A DNA stretch of 64,000 bases from assembly GCF_030246885.1 (NCBI RefSeq), contig NZ_CP126739.1:372001-436000 (forward strand), written 5' to 3'. How positions within the stretch are numbered: the stretch's first letter is position 1; each line of letters begins with the position of its first letter. Positions 19,247 through 27,825 of the stretch are shown here, one piece after another. Both the position numbers and the translations under genes were made by a program. A model generated the notes under the pieces. The model worked only from the letters and a program-made list of their open reading frames with translations. It was not told the origin of the DNA and did no database searches. The stretch comes from Microbacterium sp. zg-B185. GTDB taxonomy: Bacteria; Actinomycetota; Actinomycetes; Actinomycetales; Microbacteriaceae.

Positions 19247-20404
19247 ATGCGCGAGGCAGTAATCGTCGAGGCCGTCCGCACACCGATCGGGCGGCGCGGC
19301 GGGGGTATGTCAGAGATCCACCCGGTGGACATGTCCGCGCACGTGCTGATTAGCCTTATTTCCCGCACCGGCATTGCGCCGAGCGACGTCGACGATGTCG
19401 TGTGGGGGTGCGTGACACAGCTGGGTGACCAGTCGGGCAACGTCGGACGCTTCGCCGTGCTCGCCGCGGGCTGGCCGGAGGAGATCCCCGGCGTCACTGT
19501 CAACCGAGCTTGCGGTTCGAGCCAGCAGGCGGTGGAGTTCGCCGCCATGGGTATCATGTCGGGCCGGTACGACGTCGTCGTCGCGGGTGGTGTCGAAACC
19601 ATGAGTCGCGTGCCGCTCGGTGCGACCCGGGCAGTCGGCTTTCCCTATGGTCCCGCCATGAGTGCCCGCTATCCGGGTGTCACATTCGAACAAGGCGCCG
19701 GAGCAGAGATGATGGCCGAGCGCTGGAATCTGTCCAGGGAACAGCTTGACGAGTTCGCTCTCCAATCACACCGGCGGGCTGGCGATGCGACGTCGGCCGG
19801 GGCCTTCGATGGACAACTCGTCCCGATGAGCGATGTCTCCGACCTTCGAAGCGATGAAGGTATTCGTCCCGACAGCTCCATGGAGAAGCTTGCCGGTCTA
19901 AGAACTGTGTTCAAGGATGACGGCGTGGTCACTGCCGGCAACTCCTCGCAGATCTCGGATGGCGCGGCGGCTCTGCTGATGATGACGCCAGAGCGCGCAG
20001 CCGAACTCGGGCTCACGCCTCTGGCGCGAGTGCACTCTGGGGTTGCGGTCGGAGCGGACCCTGCGATAGTCCTGTCTGGGCCCATCGCAGCGACGCAAAA
20101 GTTGATCGCTCGCAGCGGGGTCGCTTTGGAGGATGTGGGTGTGTTCGAGGTGAACGAGGCCTTTGCTACCGTCCCCCTCGCCTGGCTCGCCGACACCGGT
20201 GCAGACCCGAGCAAGCTCAACCCCCTGGGCGGTGCGATCGCGGTCGGACACCCCCTCGGCGCATCTGGAGCAATCCTGATGACGCGGATGATCCACCACA
20301 TGAAAGCCGAAGGATTGCGCTACGGCGTCCAGACCGTGTGCGAGGCGGGCGGGACAGCCAACGCGACTCTCATCGAACTGATCGAGAAGGGGACGAGCCG
20401 ATGA
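19247..20404 (+). CDS. Acetyl-CoA acetyltransferase (thiolase)
   Basis: A 385-residue type II thiolase. The catalytic cysteine is in VNRACGSSQQAVEFAA near residue 90, the NEAF motif in VFEVNEAFATVPLAW, the histidine in GGAIAVGHPLGASGA, and the second cysteine in TVCEAGGTANATLIE. It cleaves 3-oxoacyl-CoA in the last step of beta-oxidation. It starts 2 bases after the aldehyde dehydrogenase stop and overlaps the SDR start by ATGA, so expression is coupled. Length matches degradative thiolases. Confidence 0.93.
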   Translation: MREAVIVEAVRTPIGRRGGGMSEIHPVDMSAHVLISLISRTGIAPSDVDDVVWGCVTQLGDQSGNVGRFAVLAAGWPEEIPGVTVNRACGSSQQAVEFAAMGIMSGRYDVVVAGGVETMSRVPLGATRAVGFPYGPAMSARYPGVTFEQGAGAEMMAERWNLSREQLDEFALQSHRRAGDATSAGAFDGQLVPMSDVSDLRSDEGIRPDSSMEKLAGLRTVFKDDGVVTAGNSSQISDGAAALLMMTPERAAELGLTPLARVHSGVAVGADPAIVLSGPIAATQKLIARSGVALEDVGVFEVNEAFATVPLAWLADTGADPSKLNPLGGAIAVGHPLGASGAILMTRMIHHMKAEGLRYGVQTVCEAGGTANATLIELIEKGTSR

Positions 20405-21168
20405 GAATCGACGGAAGCGTCGTCGCGATAACGGGCGGCGCATCGGGCCTCGGCTTGGCCACGGCGCGTTCTATCCTCCAGCGGGGTGGTCGGGTCGCAT
20501 TGCTTGACCTTCCGACCTCTGCGGGTCTCGAGGTTGCTGCAGAACTCGGCGAAAGGGCTGTCTTTGCACCTGCGGACATCCTGGATGACGCGGCGGTGAA
20601 TTCCGCGTTCGACGCTGCGCAGGGCTTGGGGACTCTGCGCGGGGTCGTGCACTGCGCAGGCCGTGGCGGAGACCGGCTCAGAATCCTTGATCGTGAGGGT
20701 ATCCCCGCCGACTTCCAGAGCTTTGAAAACGTCATCCGGATCAACCTGTTCGGTACATACAACATCCTTCGGCTGGGCGCCGCGCGTCTCGCTGTGAACG
20801 ACATTGCCGATGGAGATCGCGGGACGATCGTGCTCACGGCATCGGTCGCGGCGTTCGACGGCCAGATCGGCCAAACCGCATACGCAGCATCGAAGGCTGC
20901 AGTACATGGGATGACACTCGTGGCCGCTCGCGATCTCGCGAGCCGTCAGATCCGCGTGAACACGATTGCCCCGGGTACTTTCGACACTCCCATGCTGGCT
21001 CGCCTGCGCGCGGACATCCGGAAGGACCTGGAGAACACCGTGCCACACCCGAAGCGGCTGGGCGGTCCCGAGGACTACGCACACCTTGCGGTGGCGATCC
21101 TCGAGAACTCCTATCTCAACGGTGAGACCATCCGTCTCGACGGCGCAATTCGGATGCCTCCGCGATGA
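20401..21168 (+). CDS. SDR dehydrogenase, HSD10-like 3-hydroxyacyl-CoA dehydrogenase
   Basis: A 255-residue classical SDR with ITGGASGLGLATARS (TGxxxGxG), catalytic Ser in VLTASVAAFDGQ, and YAASKAAVHG (YxxxK). The C-terminus, with FDTPMLARL, HPKRLGGPEDYAHLA and NGETIRLDGAIRMPPR, is that of the HSD17B10-like type II 3-hydroxyacyl-CoA dehydrogenases. It would oxidise a 3-hydroxyacyl-CoA to the thiolase substrate using NAD+. The ATG overlaps the thiolase stop (ATGA). It is the only hydroxyacyl-CoA dehydrogenase candidate in the operon. Confidence 0.9.
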   Translation: MRIDGSVVAITGGASGLGLATARSILQRGGRVALLDLPTSAGLEVAAELGERAVFAPADILDDAAVNSAFDAAQGLGTLRGVVHCAGRGGDRLRILDREGIPADFQSFENVIRINLFGTYNILRLGAARLAVNDIADGDRGTIVLTASVAAFDGQIGQTAYAASKAAVHGMTLVAARDLASRQIRVNTIAPGTFDTPMLARLRADIRKDLENTVPHPKRLGGPEDYAHLAVAILENSYLNGETIRLDGAIRMPPR

Positions 21169-21205
21169 ACGCCACCTTTTACCCTGCTGCCCGAAGAGGA
21201 TCCAA

Positions 21206-21889
21206 ATGAGTGAGCCAGCAGTTCTCTTTCTCCGCGTACCGCCGATTTCGGCGGACCGCGCCGAGGAGTACGAGTCGTGGTACGACACGATCCACATCCC
21301 CTACCGCATGAAGATTCCCGGCTTTGCTGGGGCACAGCGGTGGGAGTGCGTCTCTGGCCACCCGCGGTACTTCGTGTTCTACGAGCTCGATTCGGTCGAC
21401 GCCATGGCCGCCCCGGAGTACCTCGCATTGCGTCGCTGGGAGGCAGAGCAGCCCGCGGACTCGTTCGAGGGCCCCGGCAGCAGCCGACCCGGCTTTGAGC
21501 GCGGGGTGTACGAGCAACGACACGGCGTCTCATGGCCGGAGGTTCCGGAAAATGCGGGGGCGATTCTCATCGTCGGCTATACGCCGGATGACTCTGCGGC
21601 AGATGCATTTGTCGACTGGCTCGATGGTGCCCATGTTCCGCTGGCAAACGCAGTGCCGGGGGTAGAGGCGGTGCGCATCATGCAGCTCACGGCCAAGGAC
21701 TTGGGCCCGGAGGCCGGCATGCGCACGGAGCGACCCAGCGTCCTGACGATCTACTACCTCGCAGATCTCGATATAGCGCAGTCCGACAAACTCACCGCAA
21801 TCATCCACCATGCCCGGGAGCAAGTGGGTTCCGACACCGAACCATACGAGTTGCTCGGGCGTCGCGTCTTCACGATTTCCCGGACCTGA
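21206..21889 (+). CDS. EthD-like tandem ferredoxin-fold protein
   Basis: A 227-residue protein that looks like two dimeric alpha/beta-barrel (EthD/DUF4286-like) units in tandem. The first half has EYESWYDTIHIPYRMKIPGF (the WYDTxHxP pattern), and the second repeats it as AFVDWLDGAHVPLANAVPG. Single-unit relatives act as dimeric lyases, decarboxylases or monooxygenase accessories, so this chain may fold as an internal pseudo-dimer. Its ribosome site GAGG lies in CCGAAGAGGATCCAA. It lies between the SDR and the acyl-CoA dehydrogenase. The histidine in each motif is a candidate catalytic residue. The exact reaction is unknown. Confidence 0.7.
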   Translation: MSEPAVLFLRVPPISADRAEEYESWYDTIHIPYRMKIPGFAGAQRWECVSGHPRYFVFYELDSVDAMAAPEYLALRRWEAEQPADSFEGPGSSRPGFERGVYEQRHGVSWPEVPENAGAILIVGYTPDDSAADAFVDWLDGAHVPLANAVPGVEAVRIMQLTAKDLGPEAGMRTERPSVLTIYYLADLDIAQSDKLTAIIHHAREQVGSDTEPYELLGRRVFTISRT

Positions 21890-21974
21890 CCCAACCAGCC
21901 CCGCCACCATTTCGTGGTCGACCCGTGCGCAGACGACTGAGCAGCGCTCCAGGCCACATGACAGGAGAACAACG

Positions 21975-23135
21975 ATGGACTTCGACCTTGACGACGATCA
22001 GAAGGCGTTTCGTGTCATGGTGCGCGATTTTGCCACACGTGAGCTCGCAGACGGAGCGCTGGAACGCGCCCACTCCAGCGATTACCCGTTCGACGTAGCA
22101 GTGAAGCTCGCTGATCTTGGACTCATCGGGATCACCGTTGGCGCTGAGTCAGGTGGTGGCGGCGGCACGTTGATGGACGCCGTGATCGCGATCGAGCAGG
22201 TCGCCGCCGTGTGCCCTCGATCGGCGGATGTGCTGCAGGCCGGCAACTTCGGAGCGATCCGAGTGCTCGCCCAGTACGGAACGGACGATCAGAGGGAGCG
22301 CTACCTCAAGCCGCTCTTGGCTGGCGACGGTCTCATCTGCGTCGCGATGACTGAAGCTGATGCAGGTTCTGCGGCGACAGACCTGACGACGACGGCGACA
22401 CCTGACGGCGATGGGTTCCGCATCAACGGCAGTAAGATCTTCACAACCCACGGATTGCACGCGTCGGTCTTCTTGGTCTACGTGCGGTTCGGCCCCGGGA
22501 TCGACGGCATCGGCTCCGTCCTGATCGACCGCGGCGCCGAAGGCTTCAGCTTCGGCAAACCGGCCAACTTCCTCGGTGGGGAGGAGTGGAACCCGCTGTT
22601 CTTCGACAATGTGTACATCCCGGCGGAGAACGTCCTACTCGGCCCGGGCGGCTTCAAATCGCAGATGTCTGGATTCAACGTCGAACGCATCGGCAACAGT
22701 GCGCGGTCGCTGGCCTTGGGCCGGTACGCGTTTGACCTGGCGCGTGACCACGCGCTGGTCCGCCAGCAGTTCGGTCGGCCGCTTGCCGAGTTCCAGGGCC
22801 TGCAGTGGAAGTTTGCAGACATGAAGGTCAAGTTGGATGCCGCGGAGTTGTTGCTCTATCGTGCCGCAACGAATGCCGACGATGGATTCCCCTCGGCAGA
22901 AGAGACCGCGATCGCGAAGATCATGTGCAACCGCACCGGCTTCGAGGTCGCGAACGAGGCGCTCCAGGTCATGGGCGGCACGGGCTATAGCGATGAGACG
23001 CTCGTCGAGTATTGCTTGCGCCGCACACGCGGATGGATGATTGCTGGCGGAACGATTGAGATGCTGCAGAACCGCATCGCGGAATCCGTGTTCGATCGCC
23101 GCTTCTCGCAGCGGCCGCCGCGCGAGGTGAGTTGA
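21975..23135 (+). CDS. Acyl-CoA dehydrogenase
   Basis: A 386-residue flavin acyl-CoA dehydrogenase. The N-terminal domain begins LDDDQKAFRVMVRDFATREL. The substrate and FAD region AMTEADAGSAATDLTTTA and INGSKIFTTHG lies near residues 120-155, and the helical C-terminus has ALQVMGGTGYSDETLVEYCLRRTRG, where this family has its YxRD region and catalytic acid. It introduces the alpha-beta double bond into an acyl-CoA and passes electrons to ETF. AGGAGAAC precedes the ATG at 21975. The synthetase gene starts one base after its stop. Confidence 0.93.
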   Translation: MDFDLDDDQKAFRVMVRDFATRELADGALERAHSSDYPFDVAVKLADLGLIGITVGAESGGGGGTLMDAVIAIEQVAAVCPRSADVLQAGNFGAIRVLAQYGTDDQRERYLKPLLAGDGLICVAMTEADAGSAATDLTTTATPDGDGFRINGSKIFTTHGLHASVFLVYVRFGPGIDGIGSVLIDRGAEGFSFGKPANFLGGEEWNPLFFDNVYIPAENVLLGPGGFKSQMSGFNVERIGNSARSLALGRYAFDLARDHALVRQQFGRPLAEFQGLQWKFADMKVKLDAAELLLYRAATNADDGFPSAEETAIAKIMCNRTGFEVANEALQVMGGTGYSDETLVEYCLRRTRGWMIAGGTIEMLQNRIAESVFDRRFSQRPPREVS

Positions 23136-23136
23136 C

Positions 23137-25224
23137 GTGGACGCGATCGACCGTCGCGTGTTCGACGCGATCTTCACCCCGTCTTCGATTGCGCTGATCG
23201 GCGCCTCGGGCGACGCGAAGAAGAACACGGCGCGACCACAGCGCATGCTCCGCGATCACGGCTACCAGGGCCGCATTCTCCCGATCAACCCGACTCGCAG
23301 TGAGGTGATGGGGGAGCGCGCCTACCCGTCCGTGCTGGACGCACCGGGTGACATCGATCACGCCTTCATCATGGTGCCGGCACCGGCCGTGCTTGACGCG
23401 GTCATCCAGTGCGGGCAGCGTGGAATCCCGGTCGCCACGGTCTACACGGACGGCTTCGCCGAAATTAGCGCCGAGGGCGCGGCACTGCAGGATGAGATCG
23501 CGCGCGTCGCGCGCGAGAGCGGAATGCGGTTGCTCGGGCCGAACTGTTCGGGCATCTACAGCAGCAAGCCACGGGTCGCACTGTCCGTCAACGCCGCCAT
23601 CGAGAAGTTGGACATCACCCCCGGGCCCCTCGCGATCATCTCGCAGTCCGGGAGCATGACCGGCGGTCTCGTCTCACGCGGCCTTGGCCGGGGGGTCGGT
23701 TTCTCTCGTGTCGTGTCAATCGGTAACGAATCTGACTTGGCCACAGGAGAGCTCGTCGACTGGCTTGTCGATGATCCCGAGACAGGCGCGATCTTGCTGT
23801 TTATCGAGACACTGCGCGACGCGGATCGACTGGCTCTGGCGGCGCGCCGGGCGATCGACGCGGGCAAGCCGGTGATCGCCTACAAGGTGGGTCGGTCAGA
23901 CCTCGGGCGCGACCTTGCTGCCTCGCACACAGGTGCAATCGCCAGTGCAGATGAGGTGGCTGATGCGCATTTCCGTGCGAACGGCATTCTGCGCGTTGAC
24001 AACCTCGAGGCAATGTTTGAATTGCCGGCGATGCTGACGGGTCACCGGCCATCCGCGAGACACCGAGTGGCCGTCATGTCCACGACGGGCGGCGGCGCCG
24101 CGACGGTCGTGGATCGCCTGGGCACACTGGGGGTAGAGGTTGTCGCCCCCACCGATCAAGTCGTTGACAATCTGGCAGCGCAGGGGGTGAGCATCCCGCG
24201 CGGGAAGCTCACCGACCTCACGAACGCAGGCACGAAGGCGGAGATCTACGGCGCAGTGCTGGACGAGCTCCTCGCGTCGGACCACTGCGATCTTGTACTG
24301 GCAGTCGCAGGGAGTTCGGCCCAGTTCTATCCGGAGATCACGGTCGGGCCCGCCGTGCGTGCAGACCGGCACGGCAAGCCCCTCGCGATGTTCATCGCGC
24401 CACACGCCGAGCGTGCCCTCCAACAACTTGCTGAAGCGGGTGCTGCAGGATTCCGCACGCCCGAGGCTACGGCGGACGCCATCCACGCGTGGTCACAGTG
24501 GAACGAGCCGGTGGCTCCGGCTCAACCGGACCCGGCCATCCGCGATGCCGTACGCGCAGTGCTGAACGGCGTTGCGTCGGGCCAGCTCAGTGAGTGGGAT
24601 TCGACGAGTGTCCTGTCTGCGACGGGTATTCCCTTCGCTCCGACCGCGGTGCTCCGCGGTGCGAATGATGTTGCCCAGCTTGCATTCCCTGTTGTTGCCA
24701 AGGTGCTTTCGGCTGACATCGCTCATAAGACTGATGCGGGCGGCGTTATCGTCGGTATTCAGGATCTGGATGCACTGGTGCAAGCCGCAGCCGAGATCCG
24801 GCGCCGAGTCGCTGAGAGCCGGCCCGATGCGGCCGTTGACGGCATACTCGTGCAGCAAATGGAGAAGGGGCTCGCAGAAGTGATTCTCGGGTTCCGCCGG
24901 GATCCGCTGATGGGGCCAGTTGTGGTGCTCGGTATGGGGGGCGTCCTCGCGGAGCTCTACGGTGACGCGGCGATTCGACTCGCTCCCGTCACGCTGGCTG
25001 AGGCCCGGGCGATGGTCGATGAAGTACGCGGGCTGGCCGTTATCCGGGGCTACCGCTCGTTGCCGAAGGGTGATCGTGATGCGCTCGAGGCAGCGATCAT
25101 TGCGATGTCGCAGCTGGCGTCGGTCGCAGAGCCGGTGATTGCAGAAGCAGAGATTAATCCTCTCTTGGTGCGTGCCGACGGCCAGGGTGTGGTCGCCGTG
25201 GATGGCTTGGTCGTCCTGGCTTAA
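23137..25224 (+). CDS. Acyl-CoA synthetase (NDP-forming), fused subunits
   Basis: A 695-residue fused acetate:CoA ligase (ADP-forming)-type enzyme. A CoA-binding domain (residues 10-110, ALIGASGDAKKNTARPQRML) is followed by the succinyl-CoA ligase-like region with the phosphorylated histidine in LAASHTGAIASADEVAD near residue 265, and a C-terminal ATP-grasp domain from about residue 470 (FPVVAKVLSADIAHKTDAGG). It activates carboxylates through a phosphohistidine rather than an adenylate, and could run in either direction. GTG at 23137 has GAGG upstream. It is the last gene of the operon, closed by the hairpin at 25229-25275. Confidence 0.92.
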   Translation: MDAIDRRVFDAIFTPSSIALIGASGDAKKNTARPQRMLRDHGYQGRILPINPTRSEVMGERAYPSVLDAPGDIDHAFIMVPAPAVLDAVIQCGQRGIPVATVYTDGFAEISAEGAALQDEIARVARESGMRLLGPNCSGIYSSKPRVALSVNAAIEKLDITPGPLAIISQSGSMTGGLVSRGLGRGVGFSRVVSIGNESDLATGELVDWLVDDPETGAILLFIETLRDADRLALAARRAIDAGKPVIAYKVGRSDLGRDLAASHTGAIASADEVADAHFRANGILRVDNLEAMFELPAMLTGHRPSARHRVAVMSTTGGGAATVVDRLGTLGVEVVAPTDQVVDNLAAQGVSIPRGKLTDLTNAGTKAEIYGAVLDELLASDHCDLVLAVAGSSAQFYPEITVGPAVRADRHGKPLAMFIAPHAERALQQLAEAGAAGFRTPEATADAIHAWSQWNEPVAPAQPDPAIRDAVRAVLNGVASGQLSEWDSTSVLSATGIPFAPTAVLRGANDVAQLAFPVVAKVLSADIAHKTDAGGVIVGIQDLDALVQAAAEIRRRVAESRPDAAVDGILVQQMEKGLAEVILGFRRDPLMGPVVVLGMGGVLAELYGDAAIRLAPVTLAEARAMVDEVRGLAVIRGYRSLPKGDRDALEAAIIAMSQLASVAEPVIAEAEINPLLVRADGQGVVAVDGLVVLA

Positions 25225-25228
25225 CCGC

Positions 25229-25275
25229 ATGCAAAAGGTGCCCGTCCCCTGTGCGGGGACGGGCACCTTTTGCAT
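25229..25275. terminator. Strong bidirectional terminator
   Basis: A perfect 21-bp inverted repeat (25229-25249 with 25255-25275) around a 5-base loop TGTGC. The arms start ATGCAAAAGG, so a U-containing run follows the stem on either strand. It separates the convergent synthetase and enoyl-CoA hydratase genes. Confidence 0.92.
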
Positions 25276-25278
25276 GGG

Positions 25279-26061
25279 CTATCGGCCCGTGTATTTTGGG
25301 CGGCGCTTCTCTAGGAACGCCGTCATGCCCTCGGTCTGGTCTGTGCTGTCGAAGAGGAGCTGGAATGCTTTTCGCTCCAATAGGAGTGCACCCTCCAGCG
25401 GCAGGTCGGCACCGATGTCGACGACCTCCAAGATCGCCTGCACCGCGAGCGGCGGCATCCCGACGAGAGCGGTCGCTACCGCGAGCGAACGTTCTGTCGC
25501 CTCAGTGTCGGGAACGACTTCCGAGATGAGGCCGAGTTCGAATGCTTCGCGGCCACTGATCTGCGCTCCCGTGAGCAGGAGGCTGAGCGCACGGTACTTG
25601 CCGAGCACCCGGACCAGGCGTTGCGTGCCACCAGCGCCTGGTATCACGCCGACCAGAATCTCCGGCTGCCCGAGTTTGGCGTTTTCTCCGGCGATGATCA
25701 GGTCGCAGCTGAGCGCGAGTTCCATCCCGCCGCCCAAAGCGTAACCCTCGATCGCCGCCAGCAAGGGCGTCTGGCAGCGGCGCAGCGCTGTGAACATGGC
25801 GTCGGTCACCTGCACGGTGTGGGCCGTTGGCGTGAGCGAAACCATCTCGGCGACGTCCGTGCCGGCGACAAAGTATTCTGGCCCGCCGGAAATGACGATG
25901 GCCTTGGCGCGCGGATCTTGGTCGAGTTCAATGACGGCGTCGGCGACAGCCTGCTTGATCGCGATGTTGAGGGCGTTTCGGCGTTCAGGGCGATCGATTC
26001 GAATGAGGAACACGCCTGGGCGTGCCTCCGAAACGGTCACGTCTGTTGAAGGTGCTGTCAT
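25279..26061 (-). CDS. Enoyl-CoA hydratase/isomerase
   Basis: A 260-residue crotonase-fold protein. The oxyanion-hole regions are FVAGTDVAEMV near residue 70 and ALGGGMELALSCDLIIAGE near residue 105. The acid positions are in LGQPEILVGVIPGAGGTQRL, which carries one Glu as in two-acid hydratases. It hydrates 2-enoyl-CoA and supplies the step missing from the facing operon. It lies 30 bases downstream of the GMC oxidoreductase on the same strand and ends at the shared terminator. Confidence 0.92.
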   Translation of the reverse strand: MTAPSTDVTVSEARPGVFLIRIDRPERRNALNIAIKQAVADAVIELDQDPRAKAIVISGGPEYFVAGTDVAEMVSLTPTAHTVQVTDAMFTALRRCQTPLLAAIEGYALGGGMELALSCDLIIAGENAKLGQPEILVGVIPGAGGTQRLVRVLGKYRALSLLLTGAQISGREAFELGLISEVVPDTEATERSLAVATALVGMPPLAVQAILEVVDIGADLPLEGALLLERKAFQLLFDSTDQTEGMTAFLEKRRPKYTGR

Positions 26062-26091
26062 GTCCTCAATCCGCTCGTTGGATGCTGCCGC

Positions 26092-27825
26092 TCAGCGCGC
26101 GGCAGCGATGAGTTCGGAACCACGCTCTGCGAGCATCAGAGTCGGCAGGTTCAGATTGGTTCGCGTCATGCGCGGCATGATCGATGCGTCTGCGACGTAG
26201 AGACCAGCGACACCGTAGACGGAGAGATCCGTCGGGTCCACGACGGCGCTCGGGTCATCTTCGCGGCCCATCTTGGCTGTGCAGGAGTGGTGCCAGGCGA
26301 GGTTCACGCGCGCGGCAAGGAACGTATCGAGTGCCTCGTCATTCGACAGCACCTCGTGGATCGTCGGGCCGTCGCGCACGACATTTTCGAGGAGGAATCG
26401 ACGCGCCCACGGCGAGCCATCCATCACCATCGCTCCAGCCCAGGTGAACCATTCATTGAACAACGTGGGCTTCCCCAGCTTTTCAATGCGCTTCGACAGA
26501 TGAGTCGGGAATGGCAGATCGACGAGCTGCGGGTAAAGGTGCTTCAACATCAGCGTTGCCGAGAACCGGAATCCCTCGCGCAAGCGGATGAGGTCGCGTT
26601 CGTCGTCCAGGCAGTTGTTGTCGATCACGGGAGTCACGTCGGGATTCGCATCACCGAGTGTGACAGTCCCGCGCGAGTACGGGACGCCAATGAACGGGCT
26701 GACAGTCACCATGCGGCGCCCAATCGAGTGCCACATGGAGCGGGCGCCGGTGGACATCACCATGTCGACCGGCTCGCAGCCTTCCGCACCAGACGAGTAT
26801 CGGAGGTACGAGAAGACGCGGCGCTGGGGTGTCACGGTGCGACCGCGAGGCTTGGTATAGGCAGAGATGGAAGTCATCGGGTGGTTCTGCAGATTGCGCC
26901 CCACGCCGGGGAGGTTGGCGGCAACCGCAATGCCCTTCGCCGCCAGGTCATCAGCCGCACCGACTCCCGAGTGCAAGAGCAGGAACGGGGTCATAATTGC
27001 GCCCGCGGTGAGCACTGTGCGGCGGGAGGGGATCGTGAACAGCGTGTCGTCCTTGACTGCCTCCACGCCGAGCGCGCGCCCGTTCTCGATGAGTACGCGT
27101 GTCACACGCATGTCTGTGACAATGCGCAGATTGGGTCGACGTCGTACCTGCGGGGTGAGGTACGTGCGAACAGGAGCGGCACGCATCGTACCGTCATTGT
27201 TCAGCGGGACCGCACCGTGCCCTTCTCCGAACTCGCCATTGAGGTCCGCGACGAAGGGGTATCCCTCTGTCGTGAGTGCGTCTCCAATGGCGCGCGATAC
27301 GGCGTCCCACTCTTCGATGGGAGTGCGGCGGATGCTGATCGGGCCATCCTGACCGTGGAGATCATTGTCGAAGTCGAGATCCGTCTCGATCTTCTTGAAG
27401 TAGGGCAGGACATCGTCCCACCCCCAGCCTGCTGCGCCCTCCCGCTTCCATGCGTCGAAGTCATCCGGTGCACCTCGGAAGGCGACCTGACCGTTCACCG
27501 ACGACCCACCGCCGAGGAGGCGCGGCTGCTTGTACGACACCCGCGGGGGATTCCCGCCGGGATACCGTGCGGGACTCGCCGTTGTGCCCGTCAGGCTGGG
27601 CCAGTAGTACTTGGGGCGAAGGACAGCCTTCCCCCCGTAAAGTTCGGTGAGCTCGTTGGGGGCGTTCTGCGGATAGTCGCTGCCGGCTTCGAGGAGAAGC
27701 ACGTTGACCGCGAGGTCGGCCGAGAGCCGTGTGGCCAAGACGCAACCCGCGGTCCCGCCGCCCACGACGATGTAGTCCGCGGGTGCGTTGAAGGGGGTAA
27801 ATGGTAGAGCCGACTCTGAATTCAT
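26092..27825 (-). CDS. GMC family oxidoreductase (FAD alcohol dehydrogenase)
   Basis: A 577-residue glucose-methanol-choline oxidoreductase. It has ADYIVVGGGTAGCVLATRLS and LLLEAGSDYP (FAD binding), RLLGGGSSVNGQVAFRG (GMC signature 1), and TAGAIMTPFLLLHSGVG (signature 2). The C-terminal active site is NLAWHHSCTAKMG, whose histidine pair is the catalytic base region, followed by TNLNLPTLMLAERG. It would oxidise a primary or ring alcohol, plausibly giving a ketone or aldehyde for the pathway. TGAGGAACAC precedes the ATG at 27825. It is co-transcribed with the enoyl-CoA hydratase. Confidence 0.93.
   Translation of the reverse strand: MNSESALPFTPFNAPADYIVVGGGTAGCVLATRLSADLAVNVLLLEAGSDYPQNAPNELTELYGGKAVLRPKYYWPSLTGTTASPARYPGGNPPRVSYKQPRLLGGGSSVNGQVAFRGAPDDFDAWKREGAAGWGWDDVLPYFKKIETDLDFDNDLHGQDGPISIRRTPIEEWDAVSRAIGDALTTEGYPFVADLNGEFGEGHGAVPLNNDGTMRAAPVRTYLTPQVRRRPNLRIVTDMRVTRVLIENGRALGVEAVKDDTLFTIPSRRTVLTAGAIMTPFLLLHSGVGAADDLAAKGIAVAANLPGVGRNLQNHPMTSISAYTKPRGRTVTPQRRVFSYLRYSSGAEGCEPVDMVMSTGARSMWHSIGRRMVTVSPFIGVPYSRGTVTLGDANPDVTPVIDNNCLDDERDLIRLREGFRFSATLMLKHLYPQLVDLPFPTHLSKRIEKLGKPTLFNEWFTWAGAMVMDGSPWARRFLLENVVRDGPTIHEVLSNDEALDTFLAARVNLAWHHSCTAKMGREDDPSAVVDPTDLSVYGVAGLYVADASIMPRMTRTNLNLPTLMLAERGSELIAAAR

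Noticed and set aside
26287..27807. 506-codon plus-strand frame opposite the GMC oxidoreductase
   Set aside because: It is the antisense shadow of a gene with clear family motifs; its translation is rich in Arg, Glu and Gly with no domain.
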